This document shows, piece after piece, positions 1 through 7,974 of a DNA stretch of 58,313 nt. Source of the DNA: Bryobacteraceae bacterium (lineage in GTDB: Bacteria > Acidobacteriota > Terriglobia > Bryobacterales > Bryobacteraceae); NCBI GenBank assembly GCA_019187195.1, contig JABAQT010000057.1, positions 2,378-60,690 on the forward strand, written 5' to 3'. The notes beneath the pieces were generated by a model. The model did no database searches. It was not told the DNA's origin and worked only from the letters and a program-made list of their open reading frames with translations. How positions within the stretch are numbered: the stretch's first letter is position 1; each line of letters opens with the position of its first letter. The position numbers and the translations under genes were made by a program.

Positions 1-2
1 CT

Positions 3-1103
3 CTTCGCGGCGGTCCGGTACGGGAATTGCGTGCCGGCGCGGAGAATGATCTTGTCACGGATGACCGGCCCGGGTACGGCCTTCGTCTCATTCCCGGCCT
101 GAACGGCCTCCACGACGGACCGAACCTCCTCAGGCGCCGTCCCAACCTGCGGCCCGCTCCCTGTCCGCCGGAATGGCGCCCTTATCTCGGCGAATACGGT
201 TGGGACCACAACATCCTCTACGTGCTTGAAAGGGAGGGCAAGCTCACAGCGCTCGTTGAATGGCGCCATTACTATCCTCTGGAGCAAGCCGGTCCGGGCG
301 TATTTCGTTTCCCGGATTGGGGGCTGTATGACGGCGAGACGTTGACCTTCACCTGGCAGGGCGCCGTGGCCGGTGGAGTTCTGTTTCCCAAACGCCCCTC
401 ACCGGGCGGTGACGGCTACTTCCGCCTCACCCCCGTCAAACCGGTGGAAGCGCTTCGTGAAGCCGCGCTCTCCGCCACTCCGCCCCCGGAAAAGGGCCCC
501 TTCCGTCCTTCCGAACTCATCGAACTCCGTACGCTCGACCGTACCATCAGGCTCGACATACGCTACGCCAACTCGACCAACTTCCTCGGCGTCCCCCTCT
601 ACACGCAAGCCCGCGCCTTCCTGCAGCGTCCTGCCGCGGAAGCCCTGCTCCGCGCCCACCGCGAACTCTCGAAACAGGGCTTCGGACTCCTCATCCACGA
701 TGCCTACCGGCCCTGGTACGTCACCAGGATGTTCTGGGACGCAACTCCCGAAGACAAGCATCTCTTCGTCGCCGACCCATCGAAGGGGTCCCGCCATAAC
801 CGGGGATGCGCGGTCGATCTCACTCTCTACGCCCTCAAGACCGGCAAGCCGGCCGAGATGACGGGCGGATATGATGAAATGTCAGAGCGGTCCTATCCGG
901 ACTATCCGGGGGGAACGTCTCTGGCCCGCTGGAACCGTGAACTTCTACGCCGCGCCATGGAAGCCGAAGGCTTTCGCGTCCACGACGCGGAGTGGTGGCA
1001 TTTTGACTATAAAGACTCTGAAAAGTACGGAATTCAAAACATAAGATTTGAATCATTGTCCAAGGGGAATATTACTTATGGAGGCAACACTGCCGATCGT
1101 TGA
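3..1103 (+). CDS. VanX-like D-Ala-D-Ala dipeptidase (M15D), 5' end outside window
   Basis: Zinc peptidase of the VanX/DdpX family, which hydrolyses D-alanyl-D-alanine and takes part in peptidoglycan turnover. The C-terminal half carries the family signature SRHNRGCAVDL (the SxHxxGxAxD zinc site) and the EWWHF motif, with the upstream RYANSTNFLG segment typical of VanX. About 150 residues precede this domain (GEYGWDHNILYVLE and following); I do not recognise them with confidence, though they resemble the C-terminal extension of some serine hydrolases. The frame is open to the left edge and the first in-window start is TTG at 27, so the true start probably lies upstream. The 3' end runs 26 nt into the MarR gene, which suggests a shared transcript. 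The dipeptidase call is firm; the N-terminal part is not. Confidence 0.85.
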   Translation, partial: LRGGPVRELRAGAENDLVTDDRPGYGLRLIPGLNGLHDGPNLLRRRPNLRPAPCPPEWRPYLGEYGWDHNILYVLEREGKLTALVEWRHYYPLEQAGPGVFRFPDWGLYDGETLTFTWQGAVAGGVLFPKRPSPGGDGYFRLTPVKPVEALREAALSATPPPEKGPFRPSELIELRTLDRTIRLDIRYANSTNFLGVPLYTQARAFLQRPAAEALLRAHRELSKQGFGLLIHDAYRPWYVTRMFWDATPEDKHLFVADPSKGSRHNRGCAVDLTLYALKTGKPAEMTGGYDEMSERSYPDYPGGTSLARWNRELLRRAMEAEGFRVHDAEWWHFDYKDSEKYGIQNIRFESLSKGNITYGGNTADR

Positions 1104-1740
1104 TCACAGCGTCGAGACCCGTCTGCTCGCCGGACTTTCCAAGATCGCGCTGATTCTGAGACACCAGGGCTGGGCCGAGGCGGGTGAGCACGGACTCACG
1201 CCGACTCAATCCCAGATCCTTTCCCTGCTCTGGAGCAGGCGTCCCACCGCCCTCGGCGTTTCCGAGGTGGCGGGGGAACTGGCGCTCACCAAACCAACCG
1301 TGAGTGATTCGGTTTCCGCGCTGGTGCGTAAGGAACTCCTGCAAAAGGAGCGCTCGACGCGCGATGCCCGCGCCGTCGATTTGCGGCTCACTTCACGCGG
1401 CGAGGATATCGCGGCGGGAGCCGCCGGGTGGCCCGAATTTCTCACGGCGGCTGTCCGCGCGCTCAACTCCCAGGAGCAGGCGGTCTTCCTCCGGGGTCTC
1501 GTCAAGATGGTCCACTCCCTGCAGCATCAGGGCTACGTTCCCGTCGCGCGCATGTGCGTCAATTGCGTCTCATTTCAACCCTTCCGCGACCCGCGGGACG
1601 AACAACCGCACTACTGCGAGGCGCTCAATATGCCCATGGCCGATCATGCCCTCCGCCTGGACTGCCCCGACTTCACTGCCGCCTCCGGCGAGCAGCGCGC
1701 TCTTATCTGGAACACTTTCGTGGGTGAGGCCTTCTCGTGA
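1078..1740 (+). CDS. MarR-family regulator with C-terminal cysteine cluster
   Basis: Transcription factor of 220 aa. Residues about 10-150 form a winged helix of MarR type (QSQILSLLW, the VAGELALTKPTVSDSVSALV recognition helix, then a wing around RSTRDARAVDLRLTSRG). After it comes a module with four cysteines and two histidines (MCVNCVSF, then PHYCEALNMP and LDCPDF) that looks like a metal or redox site and is not part of a standard MarR protein. I chose the ATG at 1078 because AAGGGG lies 11 nt before it; a TTG 30 nt upstream is in frame but lacks such a site. It sits between the dipeptidase and the MOSC gene and its TGA shares one base with the next ATG. Its ligand and targets are not visible; autoregulation of this operon is an inference. 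Confidence 0.85.
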   Translation: MEATLPIVDHSVETRLLAGLSKIALILRHQGWAEAGEHGLTPTQSQILSLLWSRRPTALGVSEVAGELALTKPTVSDSVSALVRKELLQKERSTRDARAVDLRLTSRGEDIAAGAAGWPEFLTAAVRALNSQEQAVFLRGLVKMVHSLQHQGYVPVARMCVNCVSFQPFRDPRDEQPHYCEALNMPMADHALRLDCPDFTAASGEQRALIWNTFVGEAFS

Positions 1741-2399
1741 TGCTGGTTGCTTCCATTCAAGCCGGCCCGGTACGTTCCTATGGCGAAGCCGAAGCCCCGG
1801 ACCCGCAGGACCGGCTTTGGTCCACCGCCGCCGTCAAGGAGCCCGTTCCTGGTCCCATCTGGCTCGGCCGCGAAGGGCTCGCCGGAGATGAGCACGCCGA
1901 CCTGCAACACCACGGCGGTCCGGACAAAGCCATCCTCGTCTACAGCGCGGGCCATTATCCTCTTTGGCGCGAGGAAATTTTTCACCACGCGCTCCCACCC
2001 GGAGCGTTCGGAGAAAACTTCACTGTCGACGGTGTGGACGAATCCGATATCTGTATCGGCGACATCTACTCCCTTGGAGCCGTTGTCGTTCAGGTCAGCC
2101 AGCCTCGAAGGCCGTGCTGGAAGCTGGCACGCCGTTGGCGTGTCCCCGATCTCGCGGTGCGCATGATCCACGCGGGCCGCCCCGGATGGTACTTGCGTGT
2201 CCTCGAGGAGGGTGATGTCCGGCCGGGCGGACGGTTCGAATTCCGCGAGCGGCCCCACCCCGATTGGCCGGTCGCGCGCGCCCACCATGTCATGCACTTC
2301 GAAAAGACCGACCCGGAGGCCGCCGCCGCCCTCGCCTCCTGCGCCGCTCTCGCCCAGAACTGGAAATCCGAACTACGGAAGCGAGTTCCTCAGACGTAG
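1740..2399 (+). CDS. MOSC domain protein (YiiM-like)
   Basis: A 219-aa MOSC-domain protein. MOSC domains occur at the C-terminus of molybdenum-cofactor sulfurases and in stand-alone proteins such as YiiM, which handle Mo cofactor or reduce N-hydroxylated compounds. The visible family signs are GREGLAGDEHADLQHHGGPDKAILVY (shown here as consecutive short blocks GREGLAGDEH and HHGGPDKA), the PGAFGENF block and VSQPRRPCWKLARRW with the conserved cysteine. The ATG at 1740 overlaps the MarR stop by one base (TGATG); a GTG directly before it is the alternative. Its 3' end overlaps the convergent deacylase gene by 27 bp. A Cys-bearing regulator and a MOSC protein in one operon suggest a stress or detoxification role, which is only inference. 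Confidence 0.85.
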   Translation: MLVASIQAGPVRSYGEAEAPDPQDRLWSTAAVKEPVPGPIWLGREGLAGDEHADLQHHGGPDKAILVYSAGHYPLWREEIFHHALPPGAFGENFTVDGVDESDICIGDIYSLGAVVVQVSQPRRPCWKLARRWRVPDLAVRMIHAGRPGWYLRVLEEGDVRPGGRFEFRERPHPDWPVARAHHVMHFEKTDPEAAAALASCAALAQNWKSELRKRVPQT

Positions 2400-4070
2400 C
2401 ACCTTGCCCGGCAGCGCTCCCGTCCATCTCTCCTGATCGATCGCCAGCACTCCGTTGACCACCACGTACGGCAACCCCTCCGGAAAAGACAGCGGCTTCA
2501 CAAAACTCGCCGTGTCCTGAACCCGTTCCGGATCGAACACCGTCAGGTCCGCCGCCATCCCGATCGCGATGCGCCCCCTGTCGAACAACCGCAGCCGGTT
2601 GGCGGGAAGCGATGTCATCTTTCGCACCGCCGCCTCGAGGCTGATCACCTTCTCCTCGCGAACATACTTCGCCAGTATCCGCGGAAATGTCCCGAACGCC
2701 CGCGGATGGGCTCCCGTCGCCGTGCGAATATCGGTCGGCGGCGCGTCCGTGCAGAAGCTCACCCATTCCGTCCTCAGCGCCATGTGCTTCTGCTCCTCAT
2801 TCATGCTCTTCGGGTTAACGTTCGCCCCCTTCAATACGAGGTCGAAAAACGTGTTCCACTCGTCCTTCTTCCAGATGCGCGCAATCTCCGCCACCGATTT
2901 TCCCTCGAGCGCCCGGTCTTCCTTGTCCGGCAGTTTCGCCACCAGCACGTTGTCCCAATTGCGCCCGACGTGTTGATACCAGTTCTCCCAATCGCTCGAC
3001 GTTTCCACTTCCTTCCGGATCTTCGCCCGCACTCCTTCATCCTTCAGCGTGTCGAGAAACGGCTTCGCTCCCTGTGCGTAATAATGCGGCGGAATGAACG
3101 ACCCCAAACCGATCCCGTTGCGGATGTAGGGATAGATGTCCGCCGTTACATCCACGCCCCTGTTCCGCGCCGCGCCGATCAGGTCGATCGCCCTGCGCAT
3201 CAATGGCCAGTTATCCTCTCCGGCCGCCTTCAGATGATAAATGTGAACGGGAACTCCTCCTTTCTCCCCAATCTCGATCGACTCCCGGATCGCATCCAGC
3301 ACCTTTGAACTCTCGTTGCGCATGTGCGTCGAGTAGAACCCCCCGTAGCGGCCCACCACTTTCGCCATCTCCACCAGTTCTTCCGTCCGCGCGTAGGTCC
3401 CCGGCGGATAGATCAGCGCTGTCGAAAGCCCCACTGCTCCCGCCCGCATCGCTTCGTCCACAAGTTGCCGCATCCGCTCCATCTGTCCGGCCGACGGAGC
3501 CACGTCTTTGTCCCCAATCACGCACCGCCGGACTTGCGCCGCTCCCACGTTGTGCACCACGTTCAACGCGATTCCCTTCTTCTCGAGCAGCGCATTGTAT
3601 TCCGCGTAGGTTGACCAGCGGTAGCCCTTCGCGGCCGCCTCCGCGGGAAACGTGGCCGCCGTCTGCGGAGCCGCCGAGCCGCCTTCCCCCGCCATAATCG
3701 TCGTGATCCCCTGCCGCAGTTTACTCGTCCCGCTCTCCGCGTCGAGCAGCAGCGGAATGCTGCTGGTTCCCATCATGTCGATGAATCCTGGCGCGATCAC
3801 CTCGCCGCGCAGTTGCAGCGTCCGCCGCGCCGTTGCTCCGTCCAGATTGCCAATCGCCTCGATTCTGCCGCCCTTGATCCCGATGTCCGCTTTATACCAG
3901 GGGTTCCCCGACCCGTCCACCACTTTGCCCCCCTTCAAAAGGAGGTCAAACTGCTGCGCCGGAAGCAGCATTGCGAGAAAAAACACCGCTACATAGCGGT
4001 AAGCACAAAAACCGGTATAAAGCTTCGCATAGTACCTGCCGATCTTGGTACTGGTTATGGAATCGATCAT
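2373..4070 (-). CDS. N-acyl-D-amino-acid deacylase family amidohydrolase, exported
   Basis: Metal-dependent amidohydrolase of the D-aminoacylase family (up to 565 aa). The amidohydrolase frame is clear: DLLLKGGKVVDGSG at the start, GEVIAPGFIDMMG, LRQGITTIMAGEGGSAAP, HMRNES, VHIYHLKAAG, SFCTDAPP, the family-typical HPRAFGTFPR, and IAIGMAADLTVFDP near the end. The classical HxH after GFID is replaced by MMGTSS and the metal-binding Cys of the GNCG motif by Glu (GEGG), so this belongs to a variant subfamily. A hydrophobic stretch (YVAVFFLAMLLPAQQ) suggests export. ATG at 4070 has a good AGGAG site but overlaps the divergent gene by 14 bp; GTG at 3986, just before the signal peptide, is the alternative. 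Substrate is unknown. Confidence 0.85.
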   Translation of the reverse strand: MIDSITSTKIGRYYAKLYTGFCAYRYVAVFFLAMLLPAQQFDLLLKGGKVVDGSGNPWYKADIGIKGGRIEAIGNLDGATARRTLQLRGEVIAPGFIDMMGTSSIPLLLDAESGTSKLRQGITTIMAGEGGSAAPQTAATFPAEAAAKGYRWSTYAEYNALLEKKGIALNVVHNVGAAQVRRCVIGDKDVAPSAGQMERMRQLVDEAMRAGAVGLSTALIYPPGTYARTEELVEMAKVVGRYGGFYSTHMRNESSKVLDAIRESIEIGEKGGVPVHIYHLKAAGEDNWPLMRRAIDLIGAARNRGVDVTADIYPYIRNGIGLGSFIPPHYYAQGAKPFLDTLKDEGVRAKIRKEVETSSDWENWYQHVGRNWDNVLVAKLPDKEDRALEGKSVAEIARIWKKDEWNTFFDLVLKGANVNPKSMNEEQKHMALRTEWVSFCTDAPPTDIRTATGAHPRAFGTFPRILAKYVREEKVISLEAAVRKMTSLPANRLRLFDRGRIAIGMAADLTVFDPERVQDTASFVKPLSFPEGLPYVVVNGVLAIDQERWTGALPGKVLRLRNSLP

Positions 4071-4512
4071 CTGGATTCTCCTGCCCGTGTTTGTCGCCGC
4101 TGGATCGGCGCTGCTGTCGTTCTATATTATGCAAGCACGAATGGAGGTTGCCATTGCCAGGGAGCGGGAGGTTCTTGCGGCCGCTCAGGCGACCATCAGC
4201 TCCCAGGAGAAGGTTCTGGTGGAAAAGATCAAGGCCACGGAGGAGTCTATCCGCCGCGAAAGCCTGAACGAGTTCCTGGGTGATTTCCGAGTCGAGGAAC
4301 GGCACTACACACGGGAGAGTAAGTCCTTGTTCCTCAACAAGAAATCCATGGTTCTGCAGGAGCGCCTCTTCTTCCGGAACATCCCTCTCTCCAACTGGGT
4401 CGAGCATGAACTGACTGTCGAGGAAGGCGGCGACCTGAGCCACCTCGCCAAAGCCTGTTCCATCTTCAGTAAGACTCTCGCCGAACCTTCCGGCTCGAAA
4501 TTGCTCACCTAG
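4057..4512 (+). CDS. Membrane-anchored coiled-coil protein, unknown function
   Basis: I do not recognise a named family. The 151-aa product starts with one membrane helix (residues 4-24, IIWILLPVFVAAGSALLSFY), followed by a charged, Ala/Glu/Lys-rich stretch to about residue 70 that should form a coiled coil (REREVLAAAQATISSQEKV). A compact C-terminal part follows (RLFFRNIPLSNWVEHELTVE). The layout suggests a bitopic inner-membrane protein with its body in the cytoplasm. I chose ATG 4057; a TTG 12 nt upstream is possible. No clear Shine-Dalgarno site precedes it, but TATAAA at 4016-4021 could serve as a -10 box. The gene stands alone, divergent from the deacylase and convergent with holA. The good codon structure supports it as real. 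Confidence 0.65.
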   Translation: MESIIWILLPVFVAAGSALLSFYIMQARMEVAIAREREVLAAAQATISSQEKVLVEKIKATEESIRRESLNEFLGDFRVEERHYTRESKSLFLNKKSMVLQERLFFRNIPLSNWVEHELTVEEGGDLSHLAKACSIFSKTLAEPSGSKLLT

Positions 4513-4525
4513 CGATCCCAACGGC

Positions 4526-5569
4526 CTACTTCGTCAGCGCCAGCACCAGTTGCTCCATGACGATACGGTCATCCGGGCTCCGGTCTCGTAGCGCCTTGTC
4601 GGCTTTGTAAAGCTCGGCCACCGCCTGCTCCAGGTTCTGCATTGTGAAGGTGTTCACCGTCTGCATCACCTGCTGCGCCCGCGACGGCCACATCGCCACT
4701 CCGAGCTTACTGAAGTGCCCCTGCGCCTGCTGAGCCGACCGCAGCCCTTCTTCCTTCGCTGCCAGCGCAAGCCGGAATTGTGTCGCCAGGAACGTGATCG
4801 CCAGCGGCAGGTATTCGCCCTCCCGCACCAGCGTCTCGAGCAGATCGAGGCTCACCGCGCGATTCCGCCGTCCAATCGCGTTCACCAACGCGAAAATCGT
4901 CGCCGAGCGGGCATCGGGAGCCATCACCTGGATATCCTCTTCCGTCACCGGCCGCTTGCCGCCCGTGTACAGCGCCAGTTTCTCGATCTCGCCAGCAAGG
5001 CGCGCGGCGTCGTTGCCGAGCGATTCCACCAGCGTTTCGAGCGCAGCCGGAGAAATCTCGAGTCCGTTGCGGGCCGCCAGGTCACCCGCCAGTTTTCGCG
5101 CCTCCTCGGGTGTGTACGGCGCGAACTCCACTACGTCCGGAATCGCCGCATAGAACTTGCGCAGGCGGTCCATCTTCGCCTTATCCTCGTTGTCGAACGT
5201 GAATCGCCAGCTATCGAACACCACGATCGTATCCGCCGCCGGATTCCGCATGTAGGCCGCGAGCGCCGCGTGGCCCGGATTGTCCTCATCCTTCGATGTT
5301 CCCCGCGGCAACACCGCCTCCGCCCCTGATATCCAGATCACCCGCTTCGGCGCAAACAGGGAGAGGGAACTCGCGTCGTCCAGCGCATCCCGTAGCGCTG
5401 TCTCCTCCAGGTCATGGCGTGATACGCCCTCCTCCCGCATCTCCGGTGGAAGAAACCTCTCGATCAGCATCCGCCGGCAAGCCCGCCGCCGGTACATCTC
5501 CGGCCCCACAAACAGGTAGACCGCTCCCGGCTTCGCCTTGATCTGTCCCAGGAATTGTTGAGGCGTCAT
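4526..5569 (-). CDS. holA: DNA polymerase III delta subunit
   Basis: Clamp-loader delta subunit of 347 aa, the usual length for HolA. It opens the beta clamp and binds it within the delta-delta'-tau complex. The visible family signs are the N-terminal YLFVGPEMYRRRAC block, the DDASSLSLFAPKRVIWI segment after the first helices, SLGNDAARLAGEIEKLALY in the middle (conserved in HolA) and IFALVNAIGRRNRAVSLDLL near the collar domain. The start ATG at 5569 shares its A with the lptE stop (TGATG), so the two are translationally coupled. The lptE-holA pairing is common in bacteria and supports both calls. Confidence 0.93.
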   Translation of the reverse strand: MTPQQFLGQIKAKPGAVYLFVGPEMYRRRACRRMLIERFLPPEMREEGVSRHDLEETALRDALDDASSLSLFAPKRVIWISGAEAVLPRGTSKDEDNPGHAALAAYMRNPAADTIVVFDSWRFTFDNEDKAKMDRLRKFYAAIPDVVEFAPYTPEEARKLAGDLAARNGLEISPAALETLVESLGNDAARLAGEIEKLALYTGGKRPVTEEDIQVMAPDARSATIFALVNAIGRRNRAVSLDLLETLVREGEYLPLAITFLATQFRLALAAKEEGLRSAQQAQGHFSKLGVAMWPSRAQQVMQTVNTFTMQNLEQAVAELYKADKALRDRSPDDRIVMEQLVLALTK

Positions 5570-6084
5570 CAGAACATCTCGATCACGCGCGACACCACCG
5601 CTCCGGCCACTTCCTTGCTCAACCGGTCAAGCGCCGTTTCGCTCTCTTCAAAGTATGCCAGCGGATCGATGCTGATTTCATAACGCTCGCGAACCTCCAT
5701 GTTCGGGTTCGAATACAGCACCTTTCCCGTAGTCCGCTCCGTCAGATTCAGGTTCAGATAAACGTTGATCTGTACGCCGGCCGCGCGCCCTGTCTGCGTG
5801 TCGAATGTCGTCGGAAACGAGAGGACGTTCACCACCGACCCTTGCAGAATGGCGTCGGCGGCGTTTACATCCGGAACCACCTGGTAGCGAGTCCGCGAAA
5901 TGAACTCCCGCGTGATTGCCTGCGGCAGGCGGTCGGAAAGCCGGTAGCGTGTCGTGTTGTTGCCAAACGCCGGAACCGCGATGGTCTTGATGCTCTTCGG
6001 CAGCGCGTCGGCACGGCCGGCGACATGATACCCGCACGAGCCGAGCAGCAGCGCGCACAGCGCCGGCACCGTCAAACAGCGCAT
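5569..6084 (-). CDS. lptE: LPS-assembly lipoprotein LptE
   Basis: Outer-membrane lipoprotein of 171 aa that plugs the LptD barrel during LPS insertion. Evidence: a signal peptide with lipobox (PALCALLLGSCGYH, cysteine at residue 17) followed by the family-typical sequence GYHVAGRADALPKSIKTIAV, then PAFGNNTTRYRLSDRLPQAI and REFISRTRYQVV. Such weak but ordered similarity is usual for LptE. The longer open frame upstream lies inside the previous gene; ATG 6084 puts the signal peptide at the N-terminus. Its start overlaps the asd-like gene by 13 nt and its stop overlaps the holA start by one base. Presence of LptE means an LPS-type outer membrane. Confidence 0.88.
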   Translation of the reverse strand: MRCLTVPALCALLLGSCGYHVAGRADALPKSIKTIAVPAFGNNTTRYRLSDRLPQAITREFISRTRYQVVPDVNAADAILQGSVVNVLSFPTTFDTQTGRAAGVQINVYLNLNLTERTTGKVLYSNPNMEVRERYEISIDPLAYFEESETALDRLSKEVAGAVVSRVIEMF

Positions 6085-7070
6085 ACCTGCTTCACCAGTT
6101 CCACGGCGTTTCCCGCGCTCATGCGCAGATTGTCCGTCACAATCCAAAACCAGAATGCCCGGTGAATGTTGCGGTCGCGGCGCACATTTCCCACGATGAT
6201 CCCATCCGTTCCGGCCACGCCCACATTCGTTGGAGAATCCTCCGCCGCGGCCCGGATATCGATCCGGTTCGCCGCCAACGCTCCCAGGACCGCCTCTTCT
6301 CCGGCTTCCTCCTCCAGTTCCACCCATGCTGAAATGCTATACCCGTGAAATACCGGCGCTTGCACCAGCCGTAACGACGGCATGGGAGTGCGGCTGCCGC
6401 GTCCCGCCAGCAGGGATGCAAGGTGCCGTTCCACCAGCGCCTCCGTCGACTCGAGGCTGTGCGGCGACTCGACCCCGAACCGCGCCAGCAGCGCGAACGC
6501 CAGTTGCGCGTCAAATATCTCTTTCGGCAGGCTTTGAAAGGAAAACAGCCGCACCGTCTGCTGGTGCAACTCGTCAATGCCCCCCTGGCCTCGCTCGCTC
6601 GCCGGCTCGAAGATCTCCACCAGTGACCGCCTGATGCCGAACTTCTCCAACTGTTCGAAAACCAGCGCCAGCGCCACCGCCGCCGGATGAGCCACAATCA
6701 GCGGAGATCCTCCTCTTTCGACAACGCCTCGCTCGGCGTATGGAGCCCGAACCCGCGCAGAGGGCAGATCGTCCAACGCGCGTGTCACGTCCACAATGGG
6801 AACCGGACCCGCTTTCATCAACTCCCAAGCCTTCCGGCTGCCGGCGGCGCTCCCCGTGAGCAGGATAACGCCGGCCGATTCGAGATTCGTCCGGTCGAGC
6901 GGTGTGATCACCACCGCCTCATCACCTTCCCCGGTGATCCTTCCCGCCTCCTCTTCGTCGGCGCCGATCAGTTGCACGCGCGTCTCGAAATCGCTCTCCC
7001 GGAGCATCTCCCGCACGTCCTTGCCAAGCAGCGATTCGCCGCCTACGATTGCCACGGATGGTGAATGCAT
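6072..7070 (-). CDS. Aspartate-semialdehyde dehydrogenase-like protein without catalytic residues
   Basis: A 332-aa protein that follows the Asd/USG-1 fold from end to end: VAIVGGESLLGKDV (NADP-binding loop, degenerate), GVILLTGSAAGSRKAWE, PIVDVTRALDD, then the dimerisation domain with GQGGIDELHQQTV, a family-typical LRLVQAPVF block, GIIVGNVRRDRN and FWIVTDNLRMSAGNAVELV. The active-site block that reads NPNCST in real Asd is AHPAAVA here, so the nucleophilic cysteine is alanine. The RGHS block that carries active-site Arg and His reads HGYS. I infer a pseudoenzyme, perhaps a scaffold or sensor. It lies between pssA (9-nt gap) and lptE (13-nt overlap) in one operon. A true asd would be expected elsewhere in the genome. 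Confidence 0.8.
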   Translation of the reverse strand: MHSPSVAIVGGESLLGKDVREMLRESDFETRVQLIGADEEEAGRITGEGDEAVVITPLDRTNLESAGVILLTGSAAGSRKAWELMKAGPVPIVDVTRALDDLPSARVRAPYAERGVVERGGSPLIVAHPAAVALALVFEQLEKFGIRRSLVEIFEPASERGQGGIDELHQQTVRLFSFQSLPKEIFDAQLAFALLARFGVESPHSLESTEALVERHLASLLAGRGSRTPMPSLRLVQAPVFHGYSISAWVELEEEAGEEAVLGALAANRIDIRAAAEDSPTNVGVAGTDGIIVGNVRRDRNIHRAFWFWIVTDNLRMSAGNAVELVKQVCAV

Positions 7071-7079
7071 GTCTCTCGA

Positions 7080-7973
7080 TCAACCTGGAAGCTCGTGCGG
7101 ACGCGGCGGCGCGTGCTGCTTCCGTAACAGCCGCCGGATGATGCCCCCGATTCGTACCACGATGCCGCTGCCCACGTACGTTGCCGACATGGCCAGCAGC
7201 ACCGGCTGTGAATAGTTCCAAACCAGGTAGATCAGGCTTCCCATCAGCACTACGGTCAGCGTCGAACGCGGCCGCGTCAGGTTCAGATCCTTGAAACTGC
7301 GATAGCGCCACGTACAAACCATCAGAAACGAAAGCAAACCCATCAACGCCAGCCACAGCGCCGCCAACGGCCAACTGCGAATCGGCACGCAATCGACAGC
7401 GTAGATCACCGCCGCCACCATTCCCGCCGATGCCGGCGTCGGAAGACCGACAAAATACTTCCGCCCCGGCCGCCCCGGATTCTTCGGCACCGGATTCGTC
7501 TGGATATTGAACCGCGCAAGCCGCGAGGCGCTGCACAGAAGAAACAGAAAACACAGAAAAACGCCGGCGCGCACCAACATGTCGCGGATTGTCGGATCGG
7601 ATGTGAAATCCACGAACTGCACACCGAATGCGTACGCCAGGACCGCCGGGGCGAGCCCGAACGAGATCACGTCAGCGAGTGAGTCCATCTCTCGCCCGAA
7701 CTCGCTTTCCGTCCCCGTCAGCCTTGCGATGCGCCCGTCCAGTCCGTCCAGCAGCACCGCGATCCCAATAGCCTTGGCGGCCACCTCGAACTGTGGGACG
7801 CTTCCCGCCAGCCCGCCCTGCACCGCCAGCGTTCCCTCGAAACTCTTGAGAATCGCCAGGAAGCCGAGATATAGGTTTCCAGCCGTGAACAGTGTCGGCA
7901 ACGCATACGCCGCACGGCGCGGACGACGGCTTTGCTGATCAATCAGTTGCTCAGGAAGGGTGATCTTGCCCAC
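7080..7973 (-). CDS. pssA: CDP-diacylglycerol-serine O-phosphatidyltransferase
   Basis: Integral membrane enzyme of 297 aa that makes phosphatidylserine from CDP-diacylglycerol and serine. The CDP-alcohol phosphotransferase signature is intact: DGLDGRIARLTG followed by FGREMDSLAD, giving the D-x2-D-G-x2-A-R-x8-G-x3-D-x3-D pattern at about residues 78-104. Several hydrophobic helices surround it (LPTLFTAGNLYLGFLAILK, then a run of helices in the second half). I chose GTG at 7973, one base after the psd stop, with GAGGAAAGAG upstream; the open frame extends further but through psd. Directly downstream of psd, it forms the phosphatidylethanolamine pathway with it. Confidence 0.92.
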   Translation of the reverse strand: MGKITLPEQLIDQQSRRPRRAAYALPTLFTAGNLYLGFLAILKSFEGTLAVQGGLAGSVPQFEVAAKAIGIAVLLDGLDGRIARLTGTESEFGREMDSLADVISFGLAPAVLAYAFGVQFVDFTSDPTIRDMLVRAGVFLCFLFLLCSASRLARFNIQTNPVPKNPGRPGRKYFVGLPTPASAGMVAAVIYAVDCVPIRSWPLAALWLALMGLLSFLMVCTWRYRSFKDLNLTRPRSTLTVVLMGSLIYLVWNYSQPVLLAMSATYVGSGIVVRIGGIIRRLLRKQHAPPRPHELPG

Positions 7974-7974
7974 T

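Noticed and set aside
1644..2297. 217-codon minus-strand frame opposite the MarR end and the MOSC gene
   Set aside because: Antisense to a gene with clear MOSC motifs; no motif of its own.
6072..7070. Annotation as functional aspartate-semialdehyde dehydrogenase (asd)
   Set aside because: The active-site Cys and the Arg/His of RGHS are substituted.
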